From: Chelonoidis abingdonii
Lineage: Eukaryota; Chordata; Testudines; Testudinidae
Reading direction: 5' to 3'
NCBI RefSeq assembly: GCF_003597395.2
Contig: NC_133771.1
Location: 47,895,988-47,959,987, forward strand
Length of the DNA: 64,000 nt
Positions 10,570 through 22,346 of the stretch are shown piece by piece. A program made the position numbers and the translations under genes. The stretch's first letter is position 1. Each line of letters starts with the position of its first letter. The notes beneath the pieces are model-generated. The model saw only the letters and a list, made by a program, of their open reading frames with translations. It was not told the DNA's origin and made no database searches.

Positions 10570-13155
10570 CAAGTTATGAAAGATGTAATCAGTTATTCTG
10601 TTCTGGTGAGATTTCAAAATGGCTAGTTTTGCCTAACCCAGCAAAATGTTTGCCAGTCAGGAAACTGTCTGAATGTGAGCCCTATATCTCATGCCGAGAA
10701 CAAACACGGGGTTGGAAAAAACCAATCCCAAACTGCTGAAAAGCGGCTGCAAAAATAACCCAAAAGAGGAATCAAATGTGGGCAATGTAGGAAAAAAATA
10801 AACACCGTGTTTGAAGCCAAACAGAAGGGGCCTTTTGCAGATGCCATAGGAGTAATATGGTGTACAAAATGATTGGTTGCTATGATGCTATGCTGGACCC
10901 ATCCCTGTAAGTCACTGAAGTGCTTAGGAAGAAGAGGTTTGAACAATGTGTTCCAAGCCAGAGACACAGTCACCCAGGGACAGGAACATCCTCCAGGATG
11001 TATCAGAGAGGGTGGCATAATATCTCACCTTGACACTCATCCATAGCGCAGCTGCTTGCTGATGGTTCCAAAAGGAAGATTTGCCAAACCCTTCCAGGAC
11101 AATGCTCTGACTGGTTGCACAAGGATCTCATCCGTAGGAGGGGAGACAGCTTGCAAGGGGAACATTCCCCCTGGAAGAATAATCACTGCAAAAACTCTCT
11201 GCAAATACCAAGCAGCCCACTGAGCAAGTGCCACCTGGAATTCAGAAAGGGCCTTCAGACTGGATTCTGGTCTGAACAGCAAGAGCTGTCCTGACTTCCA
11301 GCTTGACCAACTAGCAACAAGTACGTGGAACATCTAGGTCAACCCAACCTGTTTAATGGCAGAAAACAGGCTCCTGGAGGAGAGTGGGAAAAAGTGTATT
11401 AAAATACAGTGACTGTTCCGAAAGCCATAAACTGGAAAACAGCTGGTCCGGCTGTGCACTTTGCAGAAGTCGCCAAGCTTTAAAAAGACCTTTATAAAAT
11501 AGAGGCAAATCTAGATTCTGTAATCGACCAGGTGCCAACAAAAATAGGTGAGACTCAAAGCCCATCTTCCCAGCATGACAGAGGAGAGAAACAGCAAGGG
11601 ATTTGTAGGCCCATGGGCAGTCAGAGTAAAGTAACCATTGAGCAGACTGGTGATGAAAGGCCACCACCCTGCAGGTTAAATCAGTGAGTCCCTGGTTCCC
11701 TTTATCCAATGCAGGAACAGCAAAGCAGGGTACAGTCAGTGGTAATTATTAAAAAAAAAAAAGATTTATATACCATTGAATCTAGTCCAAACAGCCCAGG
11801 GGGCTGGGTGCACAGACACAGTCCAGTGCCGTAAGATTAAGGCCACAAGATTTTGGCAATCAAAACCCGCCCCTGAAAAGAGATTCCAGGAAGGAGCCAG
11901 GCCATTTCTGCAGGTGGCCTTGCACCTTCTCCTCAGCTCCCTCCCAGTTCCTTAGCGTATAGCATTCACATCCAACAAAGACTGCAACACCTTAATCGCA
12001 GAGGTGCCCCATTGGAATTACTGGGGCCACAAAGGGAGACTGCTAAACTACCAAGGACCCAGTAAGATCGAATTGCTCCGAGCCCTATTTCTGCAAGTAG
12101 AAGGTGCTTGTACATACGCTTGTAAACAAGTGCAAAATGCCTGCTTGTCACAGTGATAAAAACTGAGATATCATCAGCTTAGGCTGACAGACAAACTGGG
12201 AAAGCATCCAGCACCCTACATGGAAATGCCTGTGAGACAGCTTCTGCAGAGGTGCAGGAATGGCTCCAAAAAAAGAGCATACAGCATCCCAGACAGAGGA
12301 CACCCCTGATGAATGCCTCTGTGAACTAGAAAGCAGTGTCTAAGACCCCCATTAATCTTAAAAACACTAAAAACTTTATGGTACAATAAAGAAATATATG
12401 AAGAGAATACTGGCCCAATCTCAAAAGCTTCTAATGTTTTAAAAAGCTAGGTATGGTTAACTAAAGCCTTCTTCTGGTCCATTGAAATAAGCCCCACATC
12501 TAGACTACATTTGCTCACATTGAAAATATAATGAGTTAAAAACAAATTATCCAAAATACAGTGTTTAGGAATACAATATGTTTGATCAGCATGTATCAGA
12601 GTCCAGACAGTCCTACAGTCAGTTGGCTAAGGCCCTGGATAAAATCTTATAATCAGAACTGAGAAAAGAAATAAGTGTCCAGTTCCATAAGTCAAAGTCA
12701 GAAAGGTCCCCTTTTTTGTGCAGCAGGTTGATCGCTACCCTGTGGCAACTGAGGGGCAGTGCTATCTCCTGGGCACACTCCAGCACTACTGGAAAAAAGT
12801 CAGGACCAATAAAATGCCAGAAATGCTTGTAAAATTAAGATGGCAGTCAATTGATGCCTGCAGCCTTGGCTATAGGGAGCTGCTGGACTGCACCAAAGAG
12901 CTCCTGTAGCCACAGGGAGGTGTCCAGGCACTGCTTTTCCTCACCAGTCAGATGGGGCAACCTCTGGTGCAGCTCTGCCATTGCCAGGGCATCACAGGCT
13001 TCAGGCAAGTACAGAGTACTGTAAAAAGCAAAAGCTGCTTTCCAGATCTCAGCTGTCAGATGACCATTTGGCAGCCAGAGGCAAAAATCCTGTCCATGGT
13101 TTGTCGACTTTTTCTCTAACCTGAAAAAGAACCTTGAAGGGAGCATCATTTTCAT
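10570..13155 (-). pseudogene. Tx1-like LINE reverse transcriptase (ORF2) remnant
   Basis: The - strand frame at 13155-12847 reads like the segment before the RT domain: 'SRFFFRLEKK', later an 'AFYSTLY' motif and 'LTGEEKQCLDTSLWLQELF'. The catalytic Ala-Asp-Asp is seen at about 12170-12150 as 'ADDISVFITV'. The C-terminal part continues at 11709-11353 ('GNQGLTDL...', 'KMGFESHLFLLAPGRL'), 11333-11037 and 11018-10689. The last recognisable block is 'ANILLGQAKLAI' near 10640. Frames shift many times and stops are common, so it is inactive. The endonuclease domain was not identified. Confidence 0.6.
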
Positions 13156-13399
13156 GGACCTGAGTAAAACGGACCTTAACCAGGGTTCCTTGCTCCTTCC
13201 AAGCTCCTCAGGAGCTGGTACTTCTCAGTTAAGGTTTGGGGAATCTGCACTGGGTTTCCCATATCAACATTCCCGAAAAGGCGCAAGATGTATCATGAGT
13301 GCCCTGGAATGAGACAAGGACCACACGGCAGGCTGGGTATACTGCTGGCAGAACATTTGGGTCTGGACCTTTCCGACATTCCACTACTGTCTCAAGGAC

Positions 13400-15075
13400 T
13401 CAGACAGAGGCTTGTGCTGCTGCCAATGCTTCCAAAACACAGCAAATAACTGGGTGAAATCCAGATCCTGTAACAATTTGGTATAAAAGCACCAGTGGGA
13501 AGCACAGGCAGGATGAGGGAGAGAAATACTGAGAGGCATCATGATGACCAGACAAGTGAGTGGGAGACATGGAAGACTGAACAACCATATTCATGCCGGC
13601 CTTCATGGGATAAAAGTGATCCAGTCTAGCCCCTAGCAGCACCATGGAGACTAGAAGGAGAGAGTCAAGCAGCAGAGCGACAATGGAAAGTGGGATGGAA
13701 AGTATTTTGAACAAAACAAGCCATGGGTAGACTGATATATCTTGAACAATCCCTGCATACTTCCTCACCTTTCTCAACAACTTCTTAAAATGGGAGTGTG
13801 GCCTATCATCAACCAGGGTACCTCTCAAGACCAGAGCAGCTGAGTTAACAAAGTGTGGTAAATCAGGGAAATAGGCCTCAACCTCAACTCCCTGCTTCCC
13901 TTTGGTGCTATCCAAAACATCACTAATCTCCTGCACACAGGGCCCACCTTTCATATCTAGCTGATGGACTGGAACATCAGGAACCAATAAGGAGTCACAG
14001 AGATCATCATCCTCTTCAGCTTCCTCAGACTCCACCAGGTCAGAAGAACATTGAGCTGTCATTGCAATACTCTTATCATTTATGAAAGAGAAAGATTCAG
14101 TGTGGGCAGCTGGTATATCTATTTTCCCAAGAGGGGTAGGCTGCCCCACCCCAGGCTGGACCCAGCATCATCACTGCAGCATGCAGGATTTGGGGCTTGA
14201 GGACCCACCATACCACAGGAAGACAGTAGCGCACTGGGAGCTCCAGGCACGGAGCTACCACCAAACACAATGTTATCTGCCTTCTCAGGGCACACTGCTC
14301 CATCCTCAGCTACTACCAGCAGCTCAGGGGCCTCCAAAGTCTTAGCTCTTTTAAACACAGTCCCACATAAATCCATCTCACCCGTCTGTTCTTCACCTCC
14401 ATCTCTAGAACCTCTCTACTTGCTCTGCAGGGAGGTGCTGCGCAACTTCCAGGACTTGCTTCTGTACAAGCACAGGTTATGGAGTCACAACAGAGGGTTC
14501 TTCTGGGTAAGGGGGGTCTGCTCTCTGGACAGCAGCAGACCCCACATGGCAAGGGAGGGGGAGATAGAATCTGGCAGTGCAGATGCAGGCGGTCTCTTGA
14601 AGTCCCAGCCCTCTCCCCACTATCCTGGGGTCCCACATTTTTACCACTGACCCCCAAGCCAGCAATGTGTGGGCAGGAACCCCTCAAATGACAGGAAACT
14701 TTTAATGTTTTTCGAGGTAGCAAACACTGTATAATCCACCTCATCCATGTGGTGCTTTAAAACGAGGTTCAGGGGCTATTCAGGGTTATTTAACATCATA
14801 AAATGCCTCACATTTGGGTTATTCCAGGCTAGTGGAATCATCCCACCAGCAGAAACTACCCTTCCCATAATGGGGGAAATCAGACACTCATGTCTCATTG
14901 TGAAGGAAGAGGATGATATTGGAAAAAACTACTTTATTAGCAGGAGTAAACAAGGGAAATACTTGAACAAAAGACTCCTTGACCCAGAGTCCCTCTTGTA
15001 CCAAACAATTCACAAACTGCTTCTTAGCCAGGAAAATCACTATGGATTTGCTCATTCAAGAGGCAGATTTTAAAT
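13400..15075 (-). pseudogene. Tx1-like LINE ORF1 remnant
   Basis: On the - strand, 15073 down to about 14820 reads as a frame with 'MSKSIVIFLAKKQFVNCLVQ' and then 'NKVVFSNI', matching the region before the single-strand nucleic-acid-binding part of Tx1-type ORF1 proteins. Stops follow. An open 249-codon frame at 14149-13400 is acidic in its first half (a run of Glu/Asp near residue 45) and hydrophobic later. It probably represents the ORF1 tail and the junction with ORF2, but I cannot assign domains in it. No intact CCHC knuckle could be read. Confidence 0.45.
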
Positions 15076-15612
15076 GAGCACAGCCAATAACCTTACCTAC
15101 ACTCAGCAACACGTCCTCCACAGTGGAAGAGGCAGCAGGCAAACACTAAACCTCATGCTTTCAGATCAAACCGCTAAATCCATCTGAAGTGGACTCTATA
15201 GAGAAAACCTCCTCAGCCCCAAGGAAAAAGGGGAAGGAACCAATAACACCTCTAAAAGAAAGGAAACAGCAAGTAACAACAGAAAAAAACAAACATAGAC
15301 TAACAGAAACCCAGCTTGTGCACACAGTACCCAACAAACAGCCTCACTTGAGGCATGGGATAGAGAAGGAAGAGACAGATAGATTCCACAATAGCCTACA
15401 ATAGGTAACTCGTCTGGAACGTGGCCAACCCAGGTTTAAAGCCTTGCTCTGAATCAGACAGATCAGGGACTTAAACCCGGATCCTCTACATCCAGGGTGA
15501 ATATTCTTCATGGAGAGAGTGAATCTTCTTCTCCCAACTGCTGACGTAGAACAATTTTTGAAAATTTTCACAAACTGGAATTATTGTTTTTCAGCCAGCT
15601 GTACTTTGTAGA

Positions 15613-15833
15613 CAGGAGCGGCTCTAGACATTTCACCGCCTCAAGCATGGCGGCATGCCGCGGGGGGTGCTCTGTAGGTCGCCGGTCCCACGGCTCCGGT
15701 GGACCTTCTGCAGGCGCAGGACCAGCGGACCCTCAGCAGGCACACCTGTGGAAGGTTCACCTAAGCCGTGGGACCAGCGGACCCTCTGCAGGCATGCCGC
15801 CCAAGCGTGTGCTGGGGCTTGGAGCCGCCCCTG
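15613..15833 (+). mobile_element. Short G+C-rich hAT-type MITE
   Basis: A 221-bp G+C-rich element with inverted ends ('caggagcggctct' at the left; its complement ends 'ggagccgcccctg' at the right). It is flanked by a perfect 8-bp duplication, tttgtaga, at 15605-15612 and 15834-15841, the hAT hallmark. The interior has repeated 'gtgggaccagcggaccct' units in both orientations. It has no coding capacity; the short ORFs over it are accidental. It lies just outside the 5' end of the Tx1-like LINE. Confidence 0.8.
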
Positions 15834-15841
15834 TTTGTAGA

Positions 15842-16588
15842 GTAAACAATTATTCTTTTCCATTGATTTCTTCCTTTATTGCTCTCCAGTGACTGAAGGA
15901 TGAAGAAGTTGAGATGTTAGTACTATAAAGTCCAATTGCATTTGTGCAAATGGTTGTTTGCTGCTGCTGTTCAGAGTGTGTTTCAAGTTCTTGGCTAGTA
16001 TGCTGGGAAAGCTCATATGATATTTGGCCAGAGTTTGTCTGGCCTTTCTAAAAAGTGCTTTCTTACCATGCATTGATGAAAGTTATTAGCTAATATACTT
16101 GCATCATCTGTTACCTTTCTTTATTGTGTGGATTTTCTTTTCATTTTGCGGTGTCTTATTGAAAAGTTCATGCTGGAATTTGCTGTCCGTAAACAGATGT
16201 GGTTATACATAATCCATGACTTGATGAAGTTATTAGGATGCAGTTGAGCAGCTAGCAAAAGGTGGCAGAAACGATAGTTTGATAGGCAGGCTAGTTTCTA
16301 TCCTTTGGGTTGATAACAAATAGATCTTAATTAAGAGCTTCCTGTGACTGCAAAATCACAACTGGTGTCACCTTTCTCCATATTCTGAAACAAAAACAGG
16401 CCAGTCAATGAGGAATTGAATGATTTTGGTCCTTGTATAATTTTTTAAATGTCATCTTTTGAAATATGATAACTTCAATAAAACTGGAATTAGAATGTCC
16501 AAAAATAAATATCATTTACTATAATAAGTTACTACTTCAGGTTTTTAAATTTCTATTATTTTTTCCCCTGTGCTTGCTATGGATCTAG
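15842..16588. other. A+T-rich DNA upstream of first detected exon
   Basis: No repeat or coding frame recognised. The last 40 bp form the pyrimidine-rich tract and acceptor of the exon at 16589. Presumed intron of the host gene, because the exon begins with an acceptor and not with a start codon. Confidence 0.45.
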
Positions 16589-16714
16589 ACAAAGCCTGGT
16601 GTTATTCGTCCAGGGCCGGTGAAAACAAAAATCTTATTAAAAACGGAGGAGCCCAATCAACCAAACCCATTCAAAAAATACCTTGAAGAAACCAGAGATC
16701 CAGATATTGAGCAG
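16589..16714 (+). CDS. Coding exon of an unidentified host gene (exon A)
   Basis: A 126-bp internal exon, phase 0 at both ends, encoding 42 residues. The acceptor is a T/C-rich tract ending 'ggatctag'; the donor is 'GAGCAG|gtgagtgc', a near-perfect 5' splice site. The frame starts TKPGVIRPGPVKTKI and later has 'EEPNQPNPFKKYLEE', ending DPDIEQ. It is rich in Pro, Lys and Glu, with no repeat similarity around it. The Asn-Pro-Phe inside is the core of EH-domain ligands, but a single NPF proves nothing. It is followed by about 12 kb of intron before the next detected exon. I do not recognise the gene. The first-exon side lies upstream, possibly outside the window. Confidence is in the exon, not in any function. 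Confidence 0.75.
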
Positions 16715-18009
16715 GTGAGTGCTTTATTTAAATATCACCCTCATCCCCCTGAATTTGTAGTGGTTGTCAGTTTCCTAAGAAGCTGATGAAGTTGAATCTT
16801 GGATTCTTGTTTATTTATGTGTGTATATATATATTAAATAGCAGCAATATAGACACCACCCTCCCATTTTATATTTAAATACTTTACTATTAAAATTGTA
16901 TCAGCCCAGATGATGTTCCATTTCATATTATCCAGTGGCTTAGCTCCTTCTCTCTGGCTTTTAAAAGAAGGGAAAATAGCCTGTATATGAATATCCAGCC
17001 TGTATATTAATGAATTATGATCATGGTCATTTTGTAACATCTGTATGTAATTTTTTAAGACATGGACTCATTAGGACTAGAAGGCTTTGTAACCTTATAC
17101 AGAACCATCTACTGGCAAGTTATTGTGTCCTGATACAAAGCGTAACATAAACAAGAACTGCATGACTAGCTAACCCATATCAATTCAAAATCAAACTTTG
17201 CTTCCAGTATCAAACATGCCACTTTGTGTAATGGCTTTAAGAACATCTTGTAGGGGCATTAAGAACACTTGTAGTGATAATACTGTATTTTTCATTGCTG
17301 AGCTATTTACTGAGTTGAGTCGGCCACTGTCTCAAAGCAATTATATATGTGCGAATCTATCAATCTATATAGGTAAATATGTGTGTGTATGTATTACTTT
17401 GAATTAAAACCTTTGCCACAATATGTAATTAAATTCCTGGAGAAGCTTCCAATTAACTTACACAGTATGCTGTGAATCATCCATCTGGTAGGTTGTAGAG
17501 GATCACAATGCTGAGCAGTTCTCTTGCCAGACGAAATGTAAACAAAGCACCTTTATAATTAAATTTTCCCTAGCTGTGGGGCCTTCTAATCACATTTTAA
17601 TCACTTTAGCAACAAAAAAGTAATAATTAAAAAACTCTGTTGTTAAAAACACTTAAAAAGAAAGAATTTTATTTTAACTGTGTCCCTCCCCACAATTCCA
17701 CTCTCATTTGCACTAGGTTGACTCCATTGACTTTCCCAATAGAGTTGCACTGGTGTAAATCAGAACTAAGTCTGGACTATTGTCTGTAATATACCAATGG
17801 GATCCAACATCCTCTGCATGTGTTATCATAAAAGCATCTTTATAAAATATAGGGTTTATCTCTAGAGCTGTTTGACCATGGGAAATAACACTTGGAACTT
17901 GAATCAACAATGTGATGCTGTTGCAAAAAAAGCAAATGTAGCTTTGCATTACTTTAACAGAGGCATAGCATGCAAGTCACGGCAATGATAGCACTGCAGT
18001 AGTCAGCGC
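16715..18009. other. Intron, no recognised element
   Basis: Unique-looking A+T-rich DNA after the donor at 16715. Short ORFs here are not coding-like. No repeat recognised. Confidence 0.45.
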
Positions 18010-18499
18010 TGCTTAGAACTCAGTGGAGTACTGTGTCCAGTTTTGGTCACCGCTGTATAGAAAGGATGTAGAGAAACTGGAAAGGATCCAGAAGCAAGCA
18101 ACAAAGATGATCAAATGAATGAAATGCAAGCCATATGAGCAAACGCTGAAGGAACTGGTTATGTTTAGTATGGAAAAAAGGAGATTAAGGAGGGACATGA
18201 TAGTGGTCTTCAAATACTTGAAAGACTGCCATAAAAAAGATGGAGAAAAATTGTTCTCTTTTGCCCCAGAGGGGAGGACAGGAGGTAGTAGGTTCAAACT
18301 ACAGCATAGCAGATTTAAATTAAATTTCAGGAAAAACTTCCTAACTGTGAGAACAGTAGGACAATAGAGCAGACTGCCCAGGGAAGTTTGGATAGTCATT
18401 CATCTTGGATGGTTTAGACACAACAAATCCTGCCTCTTGATAGAGGGTTAGACTAGATGACCCTTGCACTTCTTTCTAAGCCCATGTTTCTATGATTCT
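18010..18499 (+). mobile_element. CR1 LINE 3' end
   Basis: Begins in the last part of the RT ORF ('gtggagtactgtgtccag' is the usual CR1 wording). The frame at 18119-18367 reads like the CR1 C-terminus, including 'EKRRLRRDMIVVFKYLK'. The 3' untranslated part has 'ggttagactagatgaccc' and ends 'tctatgattct'. It is truncated at its 5' end and carries stops. This subfamily differs from the copies at 7785 and 31166. Confidence 0.8.
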
Positions 18500-18639
18500 A
18501 GATCTGAGTATGAAACGGTTTTCCTTATCTACAAACATTTTTGAGTTTTAAATTTTTTTCCTGTTCCACAACAGGATGAAATTGAGTCCTTTGAAAAAGT
18601 TTAATAGAAAATGAGAGAAAGTGGGAGAGGCAGACCCAC

Positions 18640-18790
18640 CCCAGAATAGTCAGGTGGTTAGCGACTCACATGGGATGTGGGAGATCCAGTTTCAGATCGC
18701 TGTCTAACCACACACAAGGTTAGTGCCCTAATCACAGGGCTATTGAGTCAAGTTTCTCTCATTGGCCCACTGAATATTTAAAAATGTATA
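18640..18790 (+). repeat. Unclassified dispersed repeat (copy 1 of 2)
   Basis: Shares 'ccagaatagtcag' and the following 'gggat/aatatgggaga' wording with 20583-20690. The block 'gtggttagcgactcac...' looks like a degenerate tRNA-type promoter region, so it may be a SINE or the end of a longer element. The adjoining A/T-rich 18500-18640 probably belongs to the same repeat. Confidence 0.4.
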
Positions 18791-20147
18791 TGTAGTAGAA
18801 CAGGTCCAACAAGAGAGATTGAGAGAGATCCATCTGTGATGCTCTGTACTTTGGGGGAACACCCTACACCCCTATGTTCATCTTTATAAAATGATTGTGT
18901 GGTATCCAATGCAAGGTTTGTCATGTTGGGTGTCTTCAGAAGGCTCATAATGTACTGAGCATGGTCGTTATAGTGATGTTATAGTAATTTTTACAGTAAT
19001 ATTATAGTAAGGTTATAGGTTACAATTTCATGTATATAGTTTTGAGGCTGAAAATGTATCCTCATGGCTTAAAGCAAGCCCATGCACAACCTCTCCAAGA
19101 ACAGAAAGTCAGTTCACACCTCATCAGGGCATGGATGGGACAAACCCAGCCCAACCTCACAGGAACAATGGACATTGGCTTAGGCAGCAGCAAAAGAATC
19201 TGTTAGACCCTCATGGGAGTCATCCCCTTCCTTTGGTCAGTGTGGTACTGTGATGAGGTAATGCTCACCTGACTTTGAAAGAGGGGGGCAAAGTCAAGGG
19301 AAAAGAAAGGACATGATAAAAGGGAGAGACTTTTTGCCATACTCTCTCTCTCTCTCCCACCTACATCTACAGACACCACCACCACCAAGCAACTGAAACG
19401 CTGGCCAGAGGGGGGAGCCTGACTGAAAAGTAACCAGCCAGCCTGTGGTGAGAAGCATCGAAGTTTTTAAGGACACTGAAAGTGTTGAGATCAGCTTAGA
19501 ATGCGTTTTGCTTTTATTTCAGTTGACCAAATCTGACTTGTTGTGCTTTGACTTATAATCACTTAAAATCTGTCTTTATAGTTAATAAATTTGTTTGTTT
19601 ATTCTACCTGAAGCAATGCATTTGATCTGAAGTGTGTCATAGGTTCCCCTTGGGATAACAAGCCTGGTGCATATCAATTTCTTTGTAAAATTGACGAACT
19701 CATATAAGCTTGAAGCATCCAGCGGGTATAACTGGACGCTGCAAGACAGAGGTTCCTAGGGTTGTGTCTGGGACCAGAGATATTGGCTAGTGTCATTTGC
19801 TTGCAAGTAGCTGGGAGAAGCTTACACGTCAGAGGCTGTGCATGAACAGCCCAGAAGTGAGGGTTCTCACAGCAGAGCAGGGTAAGGCTGGCTCCCAGAG
19901 TCAGGATTGGAAAGCCTAGTAGGTCACCAGTCCAGATAACATCAGAGGGGAAAGTCACAGGGGTGCAGCAAGCCAGCTGTATGTATGGCTTGTTACTCCA
20001 AGTGAAGGTCACACTTTAAGCACTGATATTTGTGATTTTAGTGAGTCTTCAGTGCAGTGGCTTAGAACAGTCAGGAGGAGGTCACAGTTTTGGTATTTTC
20101 TGTTTGCTTATTTCAGGAAAGGGAAGTAGGAACAGAAAAGCAGGAAA

Positions 20148-20321
20148 ATGAGTGAAAGCAGTGAAGTGATTGCAAATTGGAGCAGGAAAAGAGTAGGAGC
20201 ACCAGAGATTACTGCAACTGAAATAACTGGAGATAAAAGAAAAAGAGAAAGTCAGCCAGAGAAGAAACTGCACACAGAAGGGCTATGGAAGAGAAAGAGA
20301 GAGAAGAAAGAGAAAGAGTAA
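20148..20321 (+). pseudogene. Possible gag N-terminus of the LTR element
   Basis: An ATG at 20148 opens 57 codons starting MSESSEVIANW and becoming almost pure Lys/Arg/Glu before a stop at about 20319. It lies between the duplicated LTR ends, where gag should start, and charged Glu/Arg-rich coils are common there in vertebrate LTR elements. The Lys/Glu part is simply the translation of a purine repeat, so the coding claim is weak. No matrix, capsid or zinc-knuckle motif is visible. Confidence 0.3.
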
Positions 20322-20367
20322 GAGAGCAGGAAAAAAGAGAAAGAGAGAGAGAGAATGAAAACACCGA
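20278..20367. repeat. Purine (GA-rich) low-complexity tract
   Basis: About 90 bp almost entirely A and G, mostly 'gagaaag' and 'gagaga' words, inside the LTR element. Confidence 0.8.
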
Positions 20368-20582
20368 CTGGACCTGCTAGAGAAGCAGAACCAGACCCCC
20401 CGACCCCAATGACTCCCATCAAGTAACTGGGAGCAGCTTACATGCCAGAGGCTGTGCGTGAACAGCCCAGGAGTGGGGGTTCTCACAACAGAACAGGGTA
20501 AAGCTGGCTCTCAAGGTCAAGGATTGAAGAAGCTTAGTAGATCACCAGTCCAGATAACACCAGAGAGGGGGAACGTCACACC

Positions 20583-20690
20583 ATCCCAGAATAGTCAGAT
20601 GGTAAGAACACTCACCTGGAATATGAGAGATTCAGGCAGAGGTGTAACATGAACTTGGTTCTCCCAGGAGTGCCCTAATCACCTCACTAC
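20583..20690 (+). repeat. Unclassified dispersed repeat (copy 2 of 2)
   Basis: Counterpart of 18640-18790, starting 'cagaatagtcagatggt'. It begins immediately after the second LTR end at 20580. The two copies bracket the LTR element, so the element may have inserted into, or been mobilised near, this repeat. 20700-20900 continues with degenerate A+T-rich repeat material. Confidence 0.4.
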
Positions 20691-20899
20691 TTTGGAAAGA
20701 GTCTCTCTCCTCCCACTCCCTCTCCACCACCCCATCACCATTCCTTCCTTCCACCCATGCTGGTTTTGACCAGAAATTTCATCTTGGACCTGAAAAGGTG
20801 TCAATTAAGCTTTCATATTTCTACAAAAAGCTTATTTTGACGAATTAGTGTTTTCTGACAGAAAACTGTTGTGTTATAAAATTTCTAACAAGCTCTTCT

Positions 20900-21504
20900 C
20901 AGCATGATATCCTTTGCAGTGACTAGCTGAATATTCCTGACTGTTTTATTACTATTTATTTAAAAGGCTGAGTGCCCTTATGTATAGGAGTAAGTCTGAA
21001 GGGTTCAAATCTGCCTAGTTTCTCTGTGGGCATCAATTGATGTCAATGGCAAAACTCTCAATTTACATTTATTACTCTGTAGTTTATCCTTTAATCTACT
21101 TTCTTTACTCTAGATTAAACCTCAGCCAATCATTTTGATCTTAATATTGGAATTATTTTATATATGTACATAAGCTCTATTGTGCCTATAAGCACAGACC
21201 CACTGGATGCTGAGCTGGTTAGCTGCAGAGAGGAACACACGCTTCTCTTTACTGGTTGACTTTAGGGTTGACCACAACCAACTACCACAATTTTAAACAC
21301 CACAAGCTCTGCCATCCTTTGGTGCTAAGTGGTGTTTTAAACATCTTAATGAACATATGTTGGCAAACATGTTTGCAAACCACACTTCATTTTCCTAGCC
21401 TGGACAGGGACTTAGTATCACCATGAGATGTGATGGCTGTGTCAGACTAGGAGTAGTGGGGAGGATTAGCTAACCTAACCTTCACTACTTTTCCTAGTCT
21501 AAGT
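20900..21504. other. A+T-rich non-coding DNA
   Basis: No exon or recognised element. A short near-palindrome of the 'cattgacatcaatg' type occurs around 21030-21050; similar words recur elsewhere in the window. Confidence 0.4.
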
Positions 21505-21794
21505 CAGCAGCTCTCAACCTTTTCAGGTTGGCTTCTCCTTATTCAAAGTCAAAAATTTTCCTCGTCCCCTTACATTTTCTATCAAAGTAAGAGTAAAAAT
21601 GTACCAATTATAACTATAAGCACATATAATTTATTTGTGTGTGTTTTGAGAGTTTGACAGAGAAAATTTGACCTTGAATAAAAGGAGTGTGTGGGGAGTC
21701 AGTTTACTTTAGATTGTACTAAAATATTCAGCACCCTATGTCTCCCTTGATTGCCTTTGTTACCCTTCAGCAAGCCACTGATTGAGAAATACTG
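21505..21794. mobile_element. hAT-type MITE, degenerate
   Basis: 290 bp with inverted ends: left 'agctctcaaccttttcagg', right 'actgattgagaaatactg', whose complement resembles the left end. Flanks gtctaagt and ctctaaac agree at 5 of 8 positions, a possible decayed 8-bp duplication. Non-coding. Confidence 0.4.
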
Positions 21795-22346
21795 CTCTAA
21801 ACAAAGCGAAAGAGACCTTGCTGAATAAGAGGTGTAATTTACCCCTCCCCTCAGCTGATTAATTAATTTGATCCAGTGCAGTGGGCATTTTGTTGATGAA
21901 GTAACAATGCAGTCTCCGAGCTCTGTAACTTGAAATAAAGACAAGTTGGACTTTACATCTCTGTCCAGCAGTCTTTCTTATATTTGAGGTTTATTATGGA
22001 GATAAACTAATTTATGTCATTTAGGGGAATTATATATGGACATAAGTCCTATTTGTGATGATGTATACTTTGGTGTGTACTAGGTCTGTCAAGCGATTAA
22101 AAATTAATTACGATTAATCACAATGTTAAACTAATAGAATACCGTTTATTTTAAATATTTGTGAATGTTTTCTACATTTTCAAATATATTGATTTGAATT
22201 ATAACAGAATACAAAGTGTACAGTGCTCACTTTATATTTATTTTTATTACAAATATTTGCACTGAAAAAAACCAAAAGATACAGTATTTTTCAATTCACT
22301 AATAAAAGTACTGTAGTGCAATCTCTTTATTGTGAAAGTTGAACTT

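Larger units (their letters stand above)
10540..15560 (-). mobile_element. Tx1-like L1 LINE, degenerate
   Basis: A 5-kb non-LTR retrotransposon on the - strand, 5' end near 15560 and 3' end near 10540. ORF1-like and RT-like protein pieces occur in the expected order (separate entries). Frames are broken by many stops, and no poly(T) marks the 3' end on the + strand. No target-site duplication was found. Most short + strand ORFs here are antisense shadows of it. The Tx1 assignment, as opposed to ordinary L1, rests on the order and wording of the C-terminal region. Confidence 0.65.
18850..20580 (+). mobile_element. LTR retrotransposon remnant with two LTR ends
   Basis: 18850 to about 19960 looks like one long LTR. 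It has a (CT)n tract at 19342-19357 and a late AATAAA near 19585, followed by a T-rich stretch. The segment 19807-19959 recurs at 20423-20580 with about 85% identity by eye, as expected if the second copy is the tail of the other LTR. Between them, 19960-20422 is internal sequence with a short gag-like start (separate entry) and a long purine tract. Most internal genes are gone. Whether it is a Gypsy-type element or an endogenous retrovirus cannot be decided here. No target duplication was found. Confidence 0.55.

Noticed and set aside
12718..12909. 63-codon ORF on +
   Set aside because: Antisense shadow of the Tx1-like RT remnant.
13400..14149. 249-codon ORF as a host gene on -
   Set aside because: Lies between Tx1-like ORF1 and RT remnants in the same orientation; treated as part of the LINE.
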